Below the pieces are notes generated by a model. That model was not told where the DNA came from, made no database searches, and saw only the letters and a program-made list of their open reading frames with translations. DNA of 64,000 bases. Origin: Thuidium tamariscinum. Lineage: Eukaryota; Streptophyta; Bryopsida; Hypnales; Thuidiaceae. Of the stretch, positions 1-12,733 are shown one piece after another. Each line of letters begins with the position of its first letter. Within the stretch, counting starts at the first letter, position 1. The stretch spans positions 7,192,001 to 7,256,000 of the forward strand of contig OX344757.2 of NCBI GenBank assembly GCA_947034885.2, written 5' to 3'. The translations under genes were made by a program, and so were the position numbers.

Positions 1-235
1 CCAAATCGATGTTTCCCTTAGCAGCCATGGCGTAGTACTTCCTCGCCTCCCTTTGTAATGTATGTTTCAATTGAATTTGATCCTCAAAAGAAAGTCTTAA
101 ATCCCAAGCTCAGTAATTCTATTGTAAGTATCTGCACATTCAGTAAAATGCAATATATCAATACATGAGGGAATAAATTCACTACGTGACTTGCATGCAT
201 CATCCTTCAGTACCGACCATAAACCCCGAACCCAT

Positions 236-425
236 GGCCATATTCAGCACCAAACTGGGCATCAAATTGAGCACCAAGTTGAGCAAACAATTGAGCAGAA
301 AATTGAACCAAAATAATCACCGAATTACAACCCAAATTGCACACCGAAATGAGCACCAAATTGAGCAAACTGAACACCAGATTGAAAACCAAATCGAGCA
401 CCAGGTTGAGTACCAGATTGTCTGA
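236..425. repeat. Degenerate short-period repeat (GAGCACCAAATTGAGCA-like)
   Basis: The stretch is built of imperfect repeats of a GAGCACCAAATTGAGC-like unit of about 8-16 bp. It produces artificial repetitive reading frames on both strands. I see it as simple or satellite-like sequence, not a gene. Confidence 0.6.
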
Positions 426-756
426 AGCAAAGTGAAACGGAAATGTATCAATTGCGCAAGTTATAAGTTCTTTTCGCTTCACAAATTGTGGTTGTGGTTG
501 TGCCGTTGTTGCAGAGTGGAAAAAGAAAAAGACTGGTCGGTGGGAGCTGCCAAGTGGACCGAAGCTCATAGGCGCCACGTGGGTGCCAACTGTCGTTAAT
601 GCAAAAGGTTGCCTTCTGCGGTGCACACGATGGTCTAAGTTTCTGTGTCCGGCAGGAGCCACTGGGATCTCTGCAAGTCTTCGCATCTGGAGCGTTCTTT
701 TCATTAGACGGCTCTGCTTGGGTTTCGTTTGCGTTCATTGATTCAGTTCTTGTTGT

Positions 757-888
757 TGCAATGATATCGCGGTTGCTGAGGGTTTAGAGACTGAGGTCGG
801 TGTTGCAATGAAATGCGGTTGCTGAGGGTTTAGGCTGAGGTCGGTGTTGTAATGAAATGCGGTTGCTGAAGGTTTTTGGGGTCGGTGT
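757..888. repeat. Three tandem copies of a unit of about 44 bp
   Basis: Three consecutive units contain GCGGTTGCTGAGGGTTTA, then GAGGTCGGTGTTG and AATGAAATGC. They differ by small indels. The period is about 41-47 bp. There is no coding content. Confidence 0.75.
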
Positions 889-2118
889 CAATTGGATAAA
901 TGTGCAACGTGCGAGACAAGCGAGGATTCGGTGAAGGATTTGGTGAAATGGAACAAGTGGTTTGTCTCTTGAAAAGCTGGATGCAATGCCTAATAAGATG
1001 GAACTTGGAAGTGTGAGTTCCATTCGAAGCAGCGTAACATCATGATATGTGCACCTGTAGTTGCCACTATTAATAAACATAAAATATTTTTAATGGATCT
1101 TACTAGGAACTGAAAGACAGTTCCAACACACTTAAGCACGCATTATTTGGACACTGAATGAATTAGTTATGAATTTTCGCAGTAGTATCTCGTGTACTAC
1201 AGACCAACATTATACACTCATAGACTCTCATGTTTTGATTGTGTACATTATTTGTCATTGAATTCTAGGATTCTATAACACATTTTGATTCAAATGTAGG
1301 TGTTGCATATTGGGCAATGCTGTTTGTGAGTGTACCTACCTTAGTAGGTATCAAAAGGGAATGCCAAATTTGGTTTTCTAAATTCTAGCTAAGATATGTG
1401 CACCCAAAAATTGACATTATGTATTGTTGTTGTACACTTGATCGTAAATGTAGCATTCTAGTGCACAATGTCAATTCTCTTCATTTGTTGGTTCTCGGTA
1501 TAAAATGAGGTTTAGATCTCACGTTTCTAACTCTGGAACCCAAAGTTCATTTGCACCAGAAGTGGTGTAAAAAATCTATCTCCCCTGTTTGCAGCTTCAT
1601 AATAAGACGCTTGAAAAGGTGATAAGACTTCGGTGAGTTGATTGAACAATCTGCCTAGGTTGGAAGCCACTTTTCAATCTGGTTTCCGGACAGACAACAG
1701 AAGCCAAATACTTCCTTGCAGTGACACGACCTTCGCATTTGCCACAACTCTTTGAAACTGATCACTATGGTAAAGCCGATGCTGAGAGGAGTAAGCAATG
1801 TTAGGGCAGTACCACCCATTTTTCAAATCTGAATTTAAATGCAAGTCCGCTTCGCCAATCACTGCAGACAGATTTAGATTTCCAAAGCAGGTCACGTCAT
1901 ATAAATGGTGAGAAGGGACATCACTCATTCCCATGTCACCATTTTCTAGATTCAGGAATCAAGGATTGTTTACGCTCTTAGTTGTTTGTGGTTTACGCTC
2001 ATCGCTTCATCTCTGATAAAAGTGGAGTTTAAACTCTTTAATTGGACTATCAATCTGGTATAAATAAAGTGCATTGACCTGATATCCAAGACTGGTTAAA
2101 GAAGAATCTTATGGAGCT

Positions 2119-4577
2119 CTAAGAGGAATTAAGTCCCACACTGGGAGGGTAGAAATGCCTCTCAATGGTGGCTTTAAATATGACAGGCTTCACTAATATC
2201 CTCATCACAGTGCCACTTGGATGTACCTCCTGCCTTGTGGGCAATGCAACCAGTTCCTCTAGAGTACGCCAACTTGGTTCCCCGATCACCTGCAATCAAC
2301 CATCCAGTCTTCAGTATAGAAATAGAAACCCTAATTTCGAGCAATACCTGTACAGAGGATACTAAAACCGGTAGGGACCTGAACCCATCTCTCATACTGA
2401 CCCCATTACCAACAGCAACTCATCCACTAACGCAGATGGATGGCCTTCGATTAGCAAGCGATCTCCCCACAGCTAACTATTGATCTCTCAAAAATCACAC
2501 TCCAACATTTTGGTTCAAATGCCGAAAGTTAAATGTGAAAATTAAAGCTAATCACAATGCAGTAGAAAGTCAAACATACCGTCCCAAACACAGAAAAACT
2601 CCCATTCCACTCATAGTGGTCTTCTAGGCTGAAAAAGAACTCACTTGTCCCCTGCAATCATAAGTCGTTGATTCCTTGATTATCAGAAACTGTGCTTGCA
2701 AGGACTCTACATGGATGAGCACAATTTGAAACATTTGATTACAGAGAAGGACTTTGGATTTTTGCTTGTGAAGGTACTCTTAGGCCAAATTACGGTCTTC
2801 TACTCACATCACCTATGAAGACCAGTCACGCCTACAATTTTTCGAGAACAAGCTCATAGAAGCATAAGGAACAAAGGAACAAAGAAGAGTTAAATTACAG
2901 TGATGAGCGCCACAGTTCCTTTGCTGTTGTCCAGTTTGGTCTCCAACGGCAGGTCCTTGTTTTCTTGACGACCGCATGAATATAATCCACCCTGAACCAA
3001 TGCATACCTGCCAGCAGAAAAAAATTACATGTGATCATTCAACAATGTGGTAGGAATGGCATCAAAGAGCGTTCCATCTCCGCTTGTTCATTGTCAACGT
3101 TGTTGCACAAACGACGAAAAAAACATTTAATAGAAGTCACCAACTGAAAAAGTACGCACCCCTTGCGAGATTCCAATTTTCCAGCATCTATCGTTGGCCC
3201 TGGAGGCTCCGAACGGTAGAAACCACATCCGTCAAATAGACCTCGACTAACCAAGCTCTGTATCCATCAACACAAGCTCATAAATAATCACAGCAAAAAC
3301 AAGATTGAATCAAGACCTCCATCAAAAGCATTCTAAATCTTGTTCTCAAGCACGGAATAGGATTTTCAATAAAATTAGAATGTTATAGGAACTTTTAGAC
3401 ATCATCATGGAGAAAGGAGAAAGAAGAAAAGGAATGAAGACAAACCTTCACGTATCGGACAGTCTTAAACGCCATTTCTCTTCGAAGCTCCACCGTGATG
3501 TTCTGCAATCATTTCAAAACACTCGTTAATGTTGAATCTACTCCTCTGCAACTGAGGTGCTTGAAACCTGCAACTACATGCATGAGGTATATATGCTCTC
3601 AGTGGGTATAAACTCACTATAGGCAGTATCACTGGGGTATATTACCCCAAAAAGCATATTCGCAGACGTGTGATCACAGACTAAGATGAATGATCTGAAA
3701 CACACACCAAAATACGGTATAAAAACCACCGATCGAAGTTCACTTTCAAAATTTCAGACAAGACAATTGGTGTTTATGGATTCATCTTGGCCATGGAGAA
3801 AAAGTGAACCAAGTCATGCTAAGAATGGGCCAAAATAACACAAACCATTCTTTTAAAGACAAAGTGCCCTCAAAACTAAGACCTATAATGGCAATTCACC
3901 TATTAACTTAAGAATGTTGTTGCATACCCCGTATTCAGTCGAAAACACGAGGTGCTCCTTTGGTCTTTGAGGATAACCTAAGCATCCCAAAAGAACTCCA
4001 TCAAAACAATTTATTCAATCTCCTTTCAAGCAATAAGGAAATGAGCAATAATGAGTCATCGACATTGAAATTTCAATACATGCCTCACACAACAGTTCCA
4101 ATGACTCTTACATTGCTTTAGCCACTAAGGTATGTACACCCGAAGCAGACACCATCCCAAATGCAAACCTAGATTTACCACTAAAAGGGGCACACAAACA
4201 TAGTTTCCAAAACTTCCCACAACTTGGAAAATCTGTAACAGATGTTTGACGAATCAGAAAAAAATTAAACATGTATTATGATCCTCGTATATTTCCTGAC
4301 GCACTGATCTAAACTTTCTGCAATCGAAACTGAAGAATGTCTCGCTCAACAAGATGAACATGACGTAGACAAGCATTGAAATTTAGGGTTAAGATTTTGG
4401 GATTGGGTGAGAGAAAGACGTACCATGATACTGCGGAGTGACGAGCGGCCGCTCGCTGTAGCCCAAAAAGGCGCTATCCCTTGACAATCCCGTCGCACAG
4501 CTTGCCATTGTCGTCATCACCATCACCGCCAGGAGCATCGAGAAACTCCTCAAACTCCTGCTGCTCTCGAAATCCAT
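2119..4577 (-). CDS. Cyclophilin-type peptidyl-prolyl cis-trans isomerase, membrane-anchored
   Basis: Catalyses proline cis-trans isomerisation, probably in the secretory pathway. I assembled seven exons, all GT-AG and in phase: 4577-4424, 3977-3928, 3502-3446, 3257-3160, 3007-2899, 2651-2580 and 2289-2119. They total 711 nt, or 236 aa plus TAG. Residues about 12-28 form a hydrophobic signal-anchor (SMLLAVMVMTTMA). The cyclophilin fold follows: ITVELRREMAFKTVRYVK (about 70-87), LVSRGLFDGCGFYRSEPPGP (89-108), YALVQGGLYSCG (121-132), KGTVALITGTSEFFFSLEDH (149-168) and WNGSFSVFG (171-179). The arginine of the active-site FxR segment is kept as FYR; the usual GGDF loop is altered. Length fits plant single-domain cyclophilins with an N-terminal anchor. 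An in-frame upstream ATG at 4709 exists; I prefer 4577 because the anchor follows it. No neighbours share its strand nearby. Family call is firm; the exact subfamily is not. Confidence 0.88.
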
Positions 4578-4873
4578 CAATTTGCAGTAATTTTGGTGGC
4601 CTGATTGACCAAATTGAGAATCGGTAGCATTGCGAGGGATCCAAAACGAGCGACACAAGGACAGGCCGGAGATTTCGAATGCTCGAATTTCTCGAAGAAA
4701 TTTCTCCAATTTTCTCCGAAACTAACTGAAAGCCACGATTTCACATATACGTGATTTTGGAAAGCAGGAGTATGAATATCCTCTTACGAATCGAAGGACT
4801 CTGTTTCTGCGAATTGGTCACTGGAATTGTCCTTCGAACTGCCCCACACCGACTAAAGTTTTTGAACGACAAT

Positions 4874-4954
4874 GGACCCCGCTCTAATGGCAAACTCTGT
4901 AATTGCACAACAACGGACCCCGCCCTAATGGCAAACTCTGTAATTGCACATTGC
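4874..4954. repeat. Two tandem copies of a 41-bp unit upstream of the cyclophilin gene
   Basis: Unit 1 (4874-4914) and unit 2 (4915-4954) both read GGACCCCGCYCTAATGGCAA and then CTCTGTAATTGCACA. They are nearly identical and lie about 300-380 bp upstream of the proposed cyclophilin start, in its promoter or leader region. Confidence 0.8.
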
Positions 4955-5002
4955 CTGCTACTTATAGTCCTACTTATACCCCTGCCCAGCATAGCAACCA
5001 GG

Positions 5003-5512
5003 CAGCCTCGAGTTTGAGGGAGGGCTCCCTCCATCTGGGCCCTCCACGCCATTGACGGACCAGATGGAGGGAAGGTTGCTTGGGCAGCGTGGTAAATCTC
5101 ATTTTACTAAGGGTTGACAAGGGTTTGGGGTTTATATTTGTGTTGGGTTTTTTTGGTATGTTTGAGGTTCCCCTTGCTAATTTAGAGTCTCTGATTCTGA
5201 ATCTGAATTTTGAATTTGAAAAATCTCATTTTACTAGGGGTTGACAAGGGTTTGGGGTTTATATTTGTGTTGGGTTTTTTCGGTATGTTTAAGTTCCCCT
5301 ATCTAATTTGGGGTCTTTGATTCTGAATCTGAATTCTGAATTTGAAAAAAATAAAAAATAAAAAAAATAAAAAATTTCAACGTTTTCCTTGAGAGTTTTG
5401 ATGTATTATTTAATGCGCTCCCCAAAATCATATCGTGTCATGCCCTTGCATCTGGTCCGTCGATGCATTGAAGGGCCCCGATGCAACGAGCCCTCCCTCA
5501 AACTCGAGGCTG
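5003..5512. mobile_element. 510-bp inverted-repeat element (MITE-like) with internal tandem repeat
   Basis: The left end (5003-5027) and the reverse complement of the right end (5488-5512) both read CAGCCTCGAGTTTGAGGG and continue as AGGGCTC, a 25-bp terminal inverted repeat. Inside are two tandem copies of a unit of about 125 bp (about 5094-5218 and 5220-5344), each starting with AATCTCATTTTACTA and holding a poly-T tract. There is no coding capacity. It sits upstream of the cyclophilin gene, so it may affect that promoter. The superfamily is not recognisable. Confidence 0.8.
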
Positions 5513-5852
5513 GCTGGAGACGAGGCCTGCCCAGTGATCTCAGAACTATTTTTGGAATTTAGTGCAATATGCTACCATTCAAGAGAAACAGGCATCAACT
5601 TTGGCTATCTTGAGAGTGAGTAGTAGCAGAATAAAATAGAAAAGAAAGGATTTTGCAAGTTGTGAAGGATTATTGGGAGTACTGCAAGACAAAAACTAAC
5701 TAAACACATGCTAATTCTATTATAGAAGAAGTTGTAAATTGACTATCAAATTTTATTGTTTGTTGTAATTTTGACTAAAATGGCTCCATTAAAGGCCCTT
5801 TTTTACAATGTAATAGTAGCGCAAGGATTTTTTTGGTAGAAACGAAGAACCT

Positions 5853-5904
5853 ATATTTAACTAATTATGGACAATTGCATGAATTATGGACAAATTCATA
5901 GTCC
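5853..5904 (+). repeat. Left terminal inverted repeat of the giant element, with internal duplication
   Basis: The motif AATTATGGACAA occurs twice (5863-5874 and 5882-5893) because a 19-bp stretch is duplicated relative to the right end. Outside the duplication it matches the reverse complement of 25651-25683 almost perfectly. Confidence 0.75.
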
Positions 5905-6695
5905 ATAGCCACCTAAGAATGTGGAAAAGACGCTTGAAATGATGGAAAAGTGTCGGCAACCCACCCACACCTTGTTGAGAATAAGCAGTTGCATAAGAAA
6001 GAAGAGGATTGTTGAATGTTGGACCGCTTTTAGTGGAGTATCAGAAGCGGTGCCTATAACCGTCCACCCATCCCGTGGCCAATGACATGTATAGGCTGGC
6101 AGCCGATAAGAGAGCAAAGTAAAGTGCGCAAGAAGAGTAGAACAGGACAACGAGCATGACAGGTAGAGAATTTCCTGCACCGTTTGTGCACTGAAGATGA
6201 AACAGTTGCAACATGGTCCCCATAGGAGATTCAGATAAATATGTGAAGAAAGTACATAAACTCGCAGCAAGTGAGAAATGCAAGGACCTAACAACCGAAG
6301 AGGACAAAGTATCGCCTACGAGAGTAACGTCCTCCGGCTAGCCCTGTCGGCAGCCACCTGACAAATACGGGAAATGTGACCTGCCTAGTCATAAGACTTA
6401 TAGTGCCATCCTATGAAATATAAAGGCCCACCGTAAAATAACATAAAGTCCCACCGAAGAAGATAAGAATGCACATCCTAAAATGAGTACAAATTGAGGA
6501 CATGCACGTAATCATCTTGAACTGAACATTCTGCTGACGAACCGCGCGATCGTGATGCGGCCAAGCCCGTGGTATCGGCTGGCAGTCGACACCTGCATGG
6601 AGAAGACAAATCCGTGTTGCAATGTGCTGGTGACAGAACTGGAGGCCCCGAATGCTGTATCGGCTGGCAGCCGATAGGTCCGAGTCGATGTATCC
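5905..6695. other. 3' flank of the DUF7869-like gene inside the giant element
   Basis: I see no coding exon here. It contains palindrome copies at 6090-6108, 6573-6591 and 6658-6676 and a degenerate one near 6340. It probably includes the 3' untranslated region of the minus-strand gene that ends at 6696. Confidence 0.5.
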
Positions 6696-7594
6696 TTACT
6701 CGTCTCCGGCATCGTCTGCATCTCTGTCGAGAGTTGCGCCCGCGGCCTCTAGATTCGCAATAGCAGCAGCAACGGATGCCTCCGGGATGACATGAGATGT
6801 GGGAGGTCCTTTCTTTGCATGCAAGGGCATTCTGTGCGAGTACAAGACAATGTTGACATGGACCATCTGCGGAAGACAAAGTTCCTTGTGCCATCTTCGA
6901 GTCCAGCACTCCCTCGCAATAAGCGCCTTAGACTCCCTTTTTGCTTTCATGGGAGTCCACCACTTGATTTTAAAGTTTCCATAGGTTGGCCCCGGAGTCA
7001 TGTCGACACATTCGAGTACCCGTCCCAGCCAGCCAGGCAGGTGGTTGTTGTGACATGGTCGACAGAGCACAAAGTCCCCGAGGAGAACATCCCTGAATGG
7101 ATTGAATCTCAATCTTGGCCTGTCCTTGGCAGGTCCGCAGTATGGAGTGGGGTCCCCTTCATCCTCCAGAGTGGTGTCCATTGAATAATTTTCGTGCGCC
7201 CCCTTATCTATCGATGTGGATGCGTGATCTCTTGTCCAGTCAGAGAGTGGCCATAATCCTTTTTGAAACAGTGCAGGAGTTTGTGGCAGCGGTGAATTGA
7301 TCTCTGCTTGAATTCTTTCCCAGTAAGCCACATAGCCTGTCATTTCCTGTGCGTATCGTCTGTCTCTGGCCATTCCTGATTTCCAGAATTCAATGAATTT
7401 AGCGATTCCGTTTTTGATGAACGTCTGTTTCTCATTGCACTTTGTGGCCCTCGCGACTTCCTTTTTTGCGTTTCTCTTTCTTGGATTAATGTCTACATTC
7501 CCCTAGAGTGCCTTGAAAGGCACAGGTCGAGGGTCCCCCAGAGGAATGTTGGGTTGACCATTTTCATCCGCTGTCCACATTTTGACGGGTGGTC

Positions 7595-7602
7595 CAAGAG
7601 GG
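7595..7602. repeat. Left target-site duplication of the nested hAT-like element
   Basis: CAAGAGGG borders the left end; the right-hand copy is TAGGAGGG at 14389-14396. Six of eight positions match and both differences are transitions. Removing one copy restores the reading frame of the interrupted gene. Confidence 0.75.
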
Positions 7603-7794
7603 CAGGGTTGTCATAACGGACGAGTCAGGATCACCGGACGGTCCGGACGTACCGGACGGCTCCATTTTTCAAAGTAGTGGGATTTTTTTGGGTTGACACG
7701 TCAGCTTAGAAAGCGAGATCCAGGGCGCGGACTTCACCGTAACATTGTCAAGGCGTGGACGCGTATAGGAAGGGCGTGGACTTCACCGTCAACT

Positions 7795-9350
7795 TCAGGG
7801 CGGGGACGTGAGACAGGGCGGGGACGTGAAAAATGACAAGGCGCGCACGTCAACTTCTTTCTTCTTTTGCAATTGGAGTTTTGAGAATTTGGAGGCATGC
7901 AATATACCATTGGAAAGGTATTCAAAATACCTTTCCAATGGTATATTACACGCCTCTAAATTCTCAAAACTCCAATTGCAAATTCGAAAACAAATCTACT
8001 ACTAAAATCCACTATGCACAGAGTCCATGAGCAGGCGCGGACGCAAGGCCGGGCAGGGACGTCAGGGCGGGGACGCAAAGACGGGCGGGGACGCAAAGAC
8101 GGGCGCGGACGTTGGGGCGTAGACGTCAACTTTCTTCTTCTTTCGCGATTGGAGTTTTGGGAATCTGGGGGCGTGTAATATACCATTGGAAAGATATTTT
8201 GAATACCTTTCCAATGGTATATTACACGCCCCCAGATTCTCAAAACTCCAATTGCAAATTGGAAAACAAATCTACTACTAAAATCCACTATGCACAGAGT
8301 CCATGAGCAGGCGCGGACGCAAGGCTGGGCGGGGACGTCAGGGCGCGGACTTCAAGGCGCGGACGCAAGGCAGGGCGGGACTACAAACTGCGTGGGTGTT
8401 TTCAAATGGCCTTGGCCTTGGGATTCCTCTTCTTCACTAAACCCGCCCCCCCAAAAGGCCACATTAATTACTGTCAACTCATTTGTGCACGGTTGACTAG
8501 ATCTCCAAGTACATGGAGGTCAAATGGACACATTAAGAACTCCACCTACCAACTACAACTTGCACAAGGGTGGAGGCCTTTGAGAGCTAAGTGCATTTCT
8601 CTCTCTTGTGGCCTAACTCCTCAAATCTTCTTTCTCACAAGACCTTGGATTCTTCATTCTTGAATTGAATCTTTGGGAACTTGGAGGATAAAATAGTTCT
8701 TTTGTTTGTATTTGTTTTCCTCAATTTGATTCTTGAAGGCTTTGGATGGGGTTATTAGAGGGTGATGTAGCCCTTGCTATTTATTTATACCAAAGCTTGG
8801 ATATGTAGGTTATTTTTTGACTTTCTCTTATAGTAGTTTTACTTAATTATTTATTGTGTAAATTCTAAAGAAGGGATTTAGTGAAGGGCGCGTCTTTTTC
8901 CATTGCTTTTTTAAGTAATTTGAATGAATGGTTTTTTTTCCCTTACCATTTCTTTATTTTACTTTAGAAAGTGTGAAGAATTAATTAATAATAGTGGAGG
9001 CCCTCGTTCTTCATTTATTTTAGGGCGGTGTACAATTGAGTTCCCCTAGGGATTGTTCATTTAGTTATTGAATGCATGAAGGAGGGATTTGGAAGAGAGG
9101 AGGAGGTGACTTTGTTGTATTTCTTAAAATCTTGAAGTAGAGTTTTTAGTTCTTGAGGAATTTTTTTTTTTTTGGATGAATGTCTTAAAAAATGATACAA
9201 TGGGGACCAAGGGCACTCTCTCCCCATTTTTCTTTCCATGTAGCATTTATATTGTTGAAGGGAATTTAGAATTTAATTTTTTAATGATTGAATGAAGGAT
9301 TAATCACACAATTTTATTATCTCAATCCTTGAAGGTCACAATGGATATTA
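7795..9350 (+). repeat. Left arm of the large inverted repeat in the hAT-like element
   Basis: This arm is nearly identical to the reverse complement of 12734-14205. It includes two hairpin units (about 7861-7985 and 8142-8270), GC-rich motif blocks, a repeated 85-codon frame (8406-8663, coding status doubtful) and an AT-rich tail. Very high arm identity suggests recent duplication or gene conversion. Confidence 0.85.
8142..8270. repeat. Perfect-hairpin unit (about 60-bp arms), one of five in the hAT-like element
   Basis: Arms read GATTGGAGTTTTGGGAATCT, then GTGTAATATACCATTGG, and mirror back through TTTGAATACC. Sister units lie near 7861-7985, 10815-10955, 13812-13945 and 14050-14140 (the last has lost its centre). 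Each could fold into a long hairpin RNA. Confidence 0.8.
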
Positions 9351-12300
9351 TTTTTTTTCCAAATTTTCAAAGGAAAGTCTTAGATACTCTAAACTTAAAT
9401 TCAATACTTCTTTTCTTTCTTTTCAATAAAATTCTATTGAAAGTTGAGTTTAGCTTGAATAAAAGACAACCTTTCTCACAATTGCAATAAGACAAAAATT
9501 AGGTAAAACTAATATTTTCAATTTATCCTATTGACACAATTAATTGTATAGTTATCTAGAATATGAAATAACATTGATTTCTATGATACAAATAAATAAA
9601 TTTAAATGATTAAAATGCCTCCACTTTAGTTCCATCCTTTTTATCTTCAGAATTAGATGTTGAATCAAACTTAGGCAACATATAATCTTTCTTTGCATTC
9701 AAAGAAAAATTTAAATGAATTCAATCCATTCAATAAAATAATTCAAGTGCCTCTCGTCTTGTTCCTTCTTTTTTATTCCAACAATAACTTGAATCAAGCA
9801 AAGCTAGGTATAAGCTTCAGCATTAATGGATAAAAGTATAGAAGAAACCTTTACAAGCCTTTTCAATGGACTTGGGGTAATGAGATTCTTCTTCTCCCTA
9901 AAATCAAGAAATTACTTTCATGTTGCGAGGTCATATTTGTACTAGAGACCAAATCTAGAAGTCCATGATGCTGAAATGGCCATATTAAATAATTCGCCTA
10001 CCTCAATCTTTAAAAGGATTGGAAAAGGCATGCATTCTTAATTTTGGGGCCTACCTTTCTATGTCTTGTTTCTATCCAAGCACCTTGCTACTTCAATTTT
10101 CAACTCAATACCAAAACTTTTAAAGGGACACTTTAAAAAAAACCATTCATTCAAATTACTTAAAAAAAGCAATGGAAAAAGACATGTCCTTTACTAAATC
10201 CCTTCTTTAGAATTTACACAATAAATAATTAAGTAAAACTACTATAAGAGAAAGTCAAAAAATAACCTACATATCCAAGCTTTGGTATAAATAAATAGCA
10301 AGGGCTACATCACCCGCTAATAACCCCATCCAAAGCCTTCAAGAATCAAATTGAGGAAAACAAATACAAACAAAAGAACTATTTTATCCTCCAAGTTCCC
10401 AAAGATTCAATTCAAGAATGAAGAATCCAAGGTCTTGTGAGAAAGAAGATTTGAGGAGTTAGGCCACAAGAGAGAGAAATGCACTTAGCTCTCAAAGGCC
10501 TCCACCCTTGTGCAAGTTGTAGTTGGTAGGTGGAGTTCTTAATGTGTCCATTTGACCTCCATGTACTTGGAGATCTAGTCAACCGTGCACAAATGAGTTG
10601 ACAGTAATTAATGTGGCCTTTTGGGGGGGCGGGTTTAGTGAAGAAGAGGAATCCCAAGGCCAAGGCCATTTGAAAACACCCACGCAGTTTGTAGTCTCGC
10701 CCTGCCTCACGTCCACGCCCTGACGTCCGTGCCCTGCCTCACGTCCGCGCCTTGACGTCCCCGCCCTGCCTCGCGTCCACGCCCTACCTCGGATTTACTG
10801 CGTTGTGGATGTTGGCAGCAGATTTGTTTTTCAATTTGCGATTGGAGTTTTGAGAATCTGGGGGCGTGTAATATACCATTGGAAAGGTATTCAAAATATC
10901 TTTCCAATGGTATATTACACGCCCCCAGATTCCCAAAACTCCAATCGCAAAAGCAGAAGAAAGTTGACGTCTGCGCCCCAACGTCCGCGACAGGGCGTGG
11001 ACGCTATGGTGTGGACATTACAGCTTGGACAAGAATGGAGAGGGAACCTTGGCGGGCCTTTCAAATGATCTTGGGGTCATAGGATTCTTCTTCTCCCTAA
11101 AATTGAGGGATCACTTGAATGTTGTCAACTTATTTTTGTACTATGAACCAAATCCACAAGTACATGATGGTCAAATGGCTACATTAAATACTTCACGTAC
11201 CCCAATTTGCAAAGGAGTTGAAGAAGGAATGCATTCTTATTTTTGGAGGCCTACCTTTCTATGTCTTGTTTCCTCTCAAGGCACCTTGCCACTTCAACCT
11301 TCAATGAAACACCAAAAATTTTAAAGAGACACTTTGAATAATAAAAAATTTTGTCCATTGGAGGTTGAGGTTATTTCTTGCTTAGTTTGGTTCAAGTTAT
11401 TGTTGGAATAGGAAAGAAGGAACAAACGGGGAGGCACTTGAATTATTTTATTTTATTTTCCTACAATAGAAATCAAGTTTTTTTTTGCCTAAGTTTGGTC
11501 TAACATTTAATTGTGGGAATTATAGAAAGAGGGAATTCCAAGAAAGCATTTGATTTATTGAATTTTTTCTTACAATATAAGTCAAGGTTATTTCTTGCCC
11601 AAACTTGGATCATTGAATTGTGGTAATGGAAAAGAACGGAGAACACTTGAATATTTTTTTTCTCTTTTAAAATACCAGTCAATGTTATGTTTTGTGTGAG
11701 GTTGATTCAACATTTTATTATAGGAATAGGAATGAAAGGGAACTCTTAAATCATTTTATTTTATTTTATTTAAAATAAGAGTCAATGTTGTTTCCTTACC
11801 CAAGTTTGGATCATTTAATTGTAAAAATGGAAAAAGAAGGGGGACACTTGAATCCTTTACACTTCTTTTCACCATAGGAGTAAAGGTTGGTTTTTGAATC
11901 TTGACTAAGCTAGGATTGTGGAATTGTAGAAATTGAAAAGAAGAAGAGGTACTTGAATCATTGAAAAAAATTCTCTAATAAAGAGAAAGATTATTTTTAG
12001 CCTAATATTGGTTTAATATTTGATTGTGAAAATAGCATAAATGGAATTAAAAAGGAGGGTTTTGATTTGTTAATATTTCTATTCGCCTAATAGATAGAAA
12101 GGCTATTTCTTTCCTAAGCTTGTTTTAACATTTAGTTGTTGCAATAGAAAAGAAAGGATTAAAAGGGAGGCACTTGAACCATTTAATTTTTTTTTATCTA
12201 TGATAGAAGCCAAGGATATTCCTTGCCTAAGTTTGGATCAACATTTAGTTGTACAAATACAAAAGCAACAAAGGTATTTGATTTATTATGATTTCTTTTT

Positions 12301-12733
12301 CCCAATAGAGACAAAGGTTATTTTTTGCCTAAGCAATTAAATGTAGGAATATTGAAAAAGAAAATAAATGAGTAATGTTCATATATAACTATATATGCAC
12401 TTCATTTTCATATTCTTTTGGACGAATCTAAAAAGGTTACGACTCCTCAATCATTTGTTCTATTAAATGTAGGCCCCCAAAAATAAGAATGCATTCATTC
12501 TTCAACTCTTTTGCAAATTGAGGTAGGTGAAGTAATTAATGTGACCATTTCACCATCATGAACTTGTAGATTTAGTTTGTAGTACAAAAATGGGTTGACA
12601 ACATTGAGGTAATCCCTCAATTTTAGAGAGAAGAATAATCATATGAACCCAAGTCCATTTGAAAGGCCTACCAAGGTTCCACTCCATTGTTGTTCTAGCC
12701 GTAAGGCCCCCGCCCTAGCATCCCTACCAATTA
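9351..12733. other. AT-rich centre of the hAT-like element with diverged repeats
   Basis: Apart from the copy at 10128-10790, this centre holds diverged direct repeats (about 9845-10100 versus 11045-11330) and an inverted relative (about 12470-12700) sharing CTACCTTTCTATGTCTTG or CAAATGG-like stretches. From about 11340 to 12370 there is a ladder of similar AT-rich units with GAAT...AAGAAAGG motifs. I see no coding region. Confidence 0.6.
10128..10790 (-). repeat. Third, internal inverted copy of the arm sequence
   Basis: In reverse orientation it repeats the stretch around 8290-8960 of the left arm, including the 85-codon frame (10412-10669). It then runs into another hairpin unit at about 10815-10955. 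Confidence 0.8.

Larger units (their letters stand above)
1..2118. other. No recognisable gene; intergenic DNA with local repeats
   Basis: I find no coding region with recognisable motifs here. The open frames are short and overlap the low-complexity stretches listed separately. The right part (below 2119) should include the 3' untranslated region of the minus-strand cyclophilin gene that ends at 2119. I could not pick a convincing poly(A) signal for it. Confidence 0.5.

Noticed and set aside
207-704. Overlapping frames on both strands near the left end
   Set aside because: They are driven by a short degenerate repeat and show no family motif.
8406-8663. An 85-codon frame repeated identically at 10412-10669 and 13418-13675
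   Set aside because: It is identical because the DNA around it is a repeat arm. The frame has no known motif and the flanking non-coding DNA is equally conserved, so there is no sign of coding selection.
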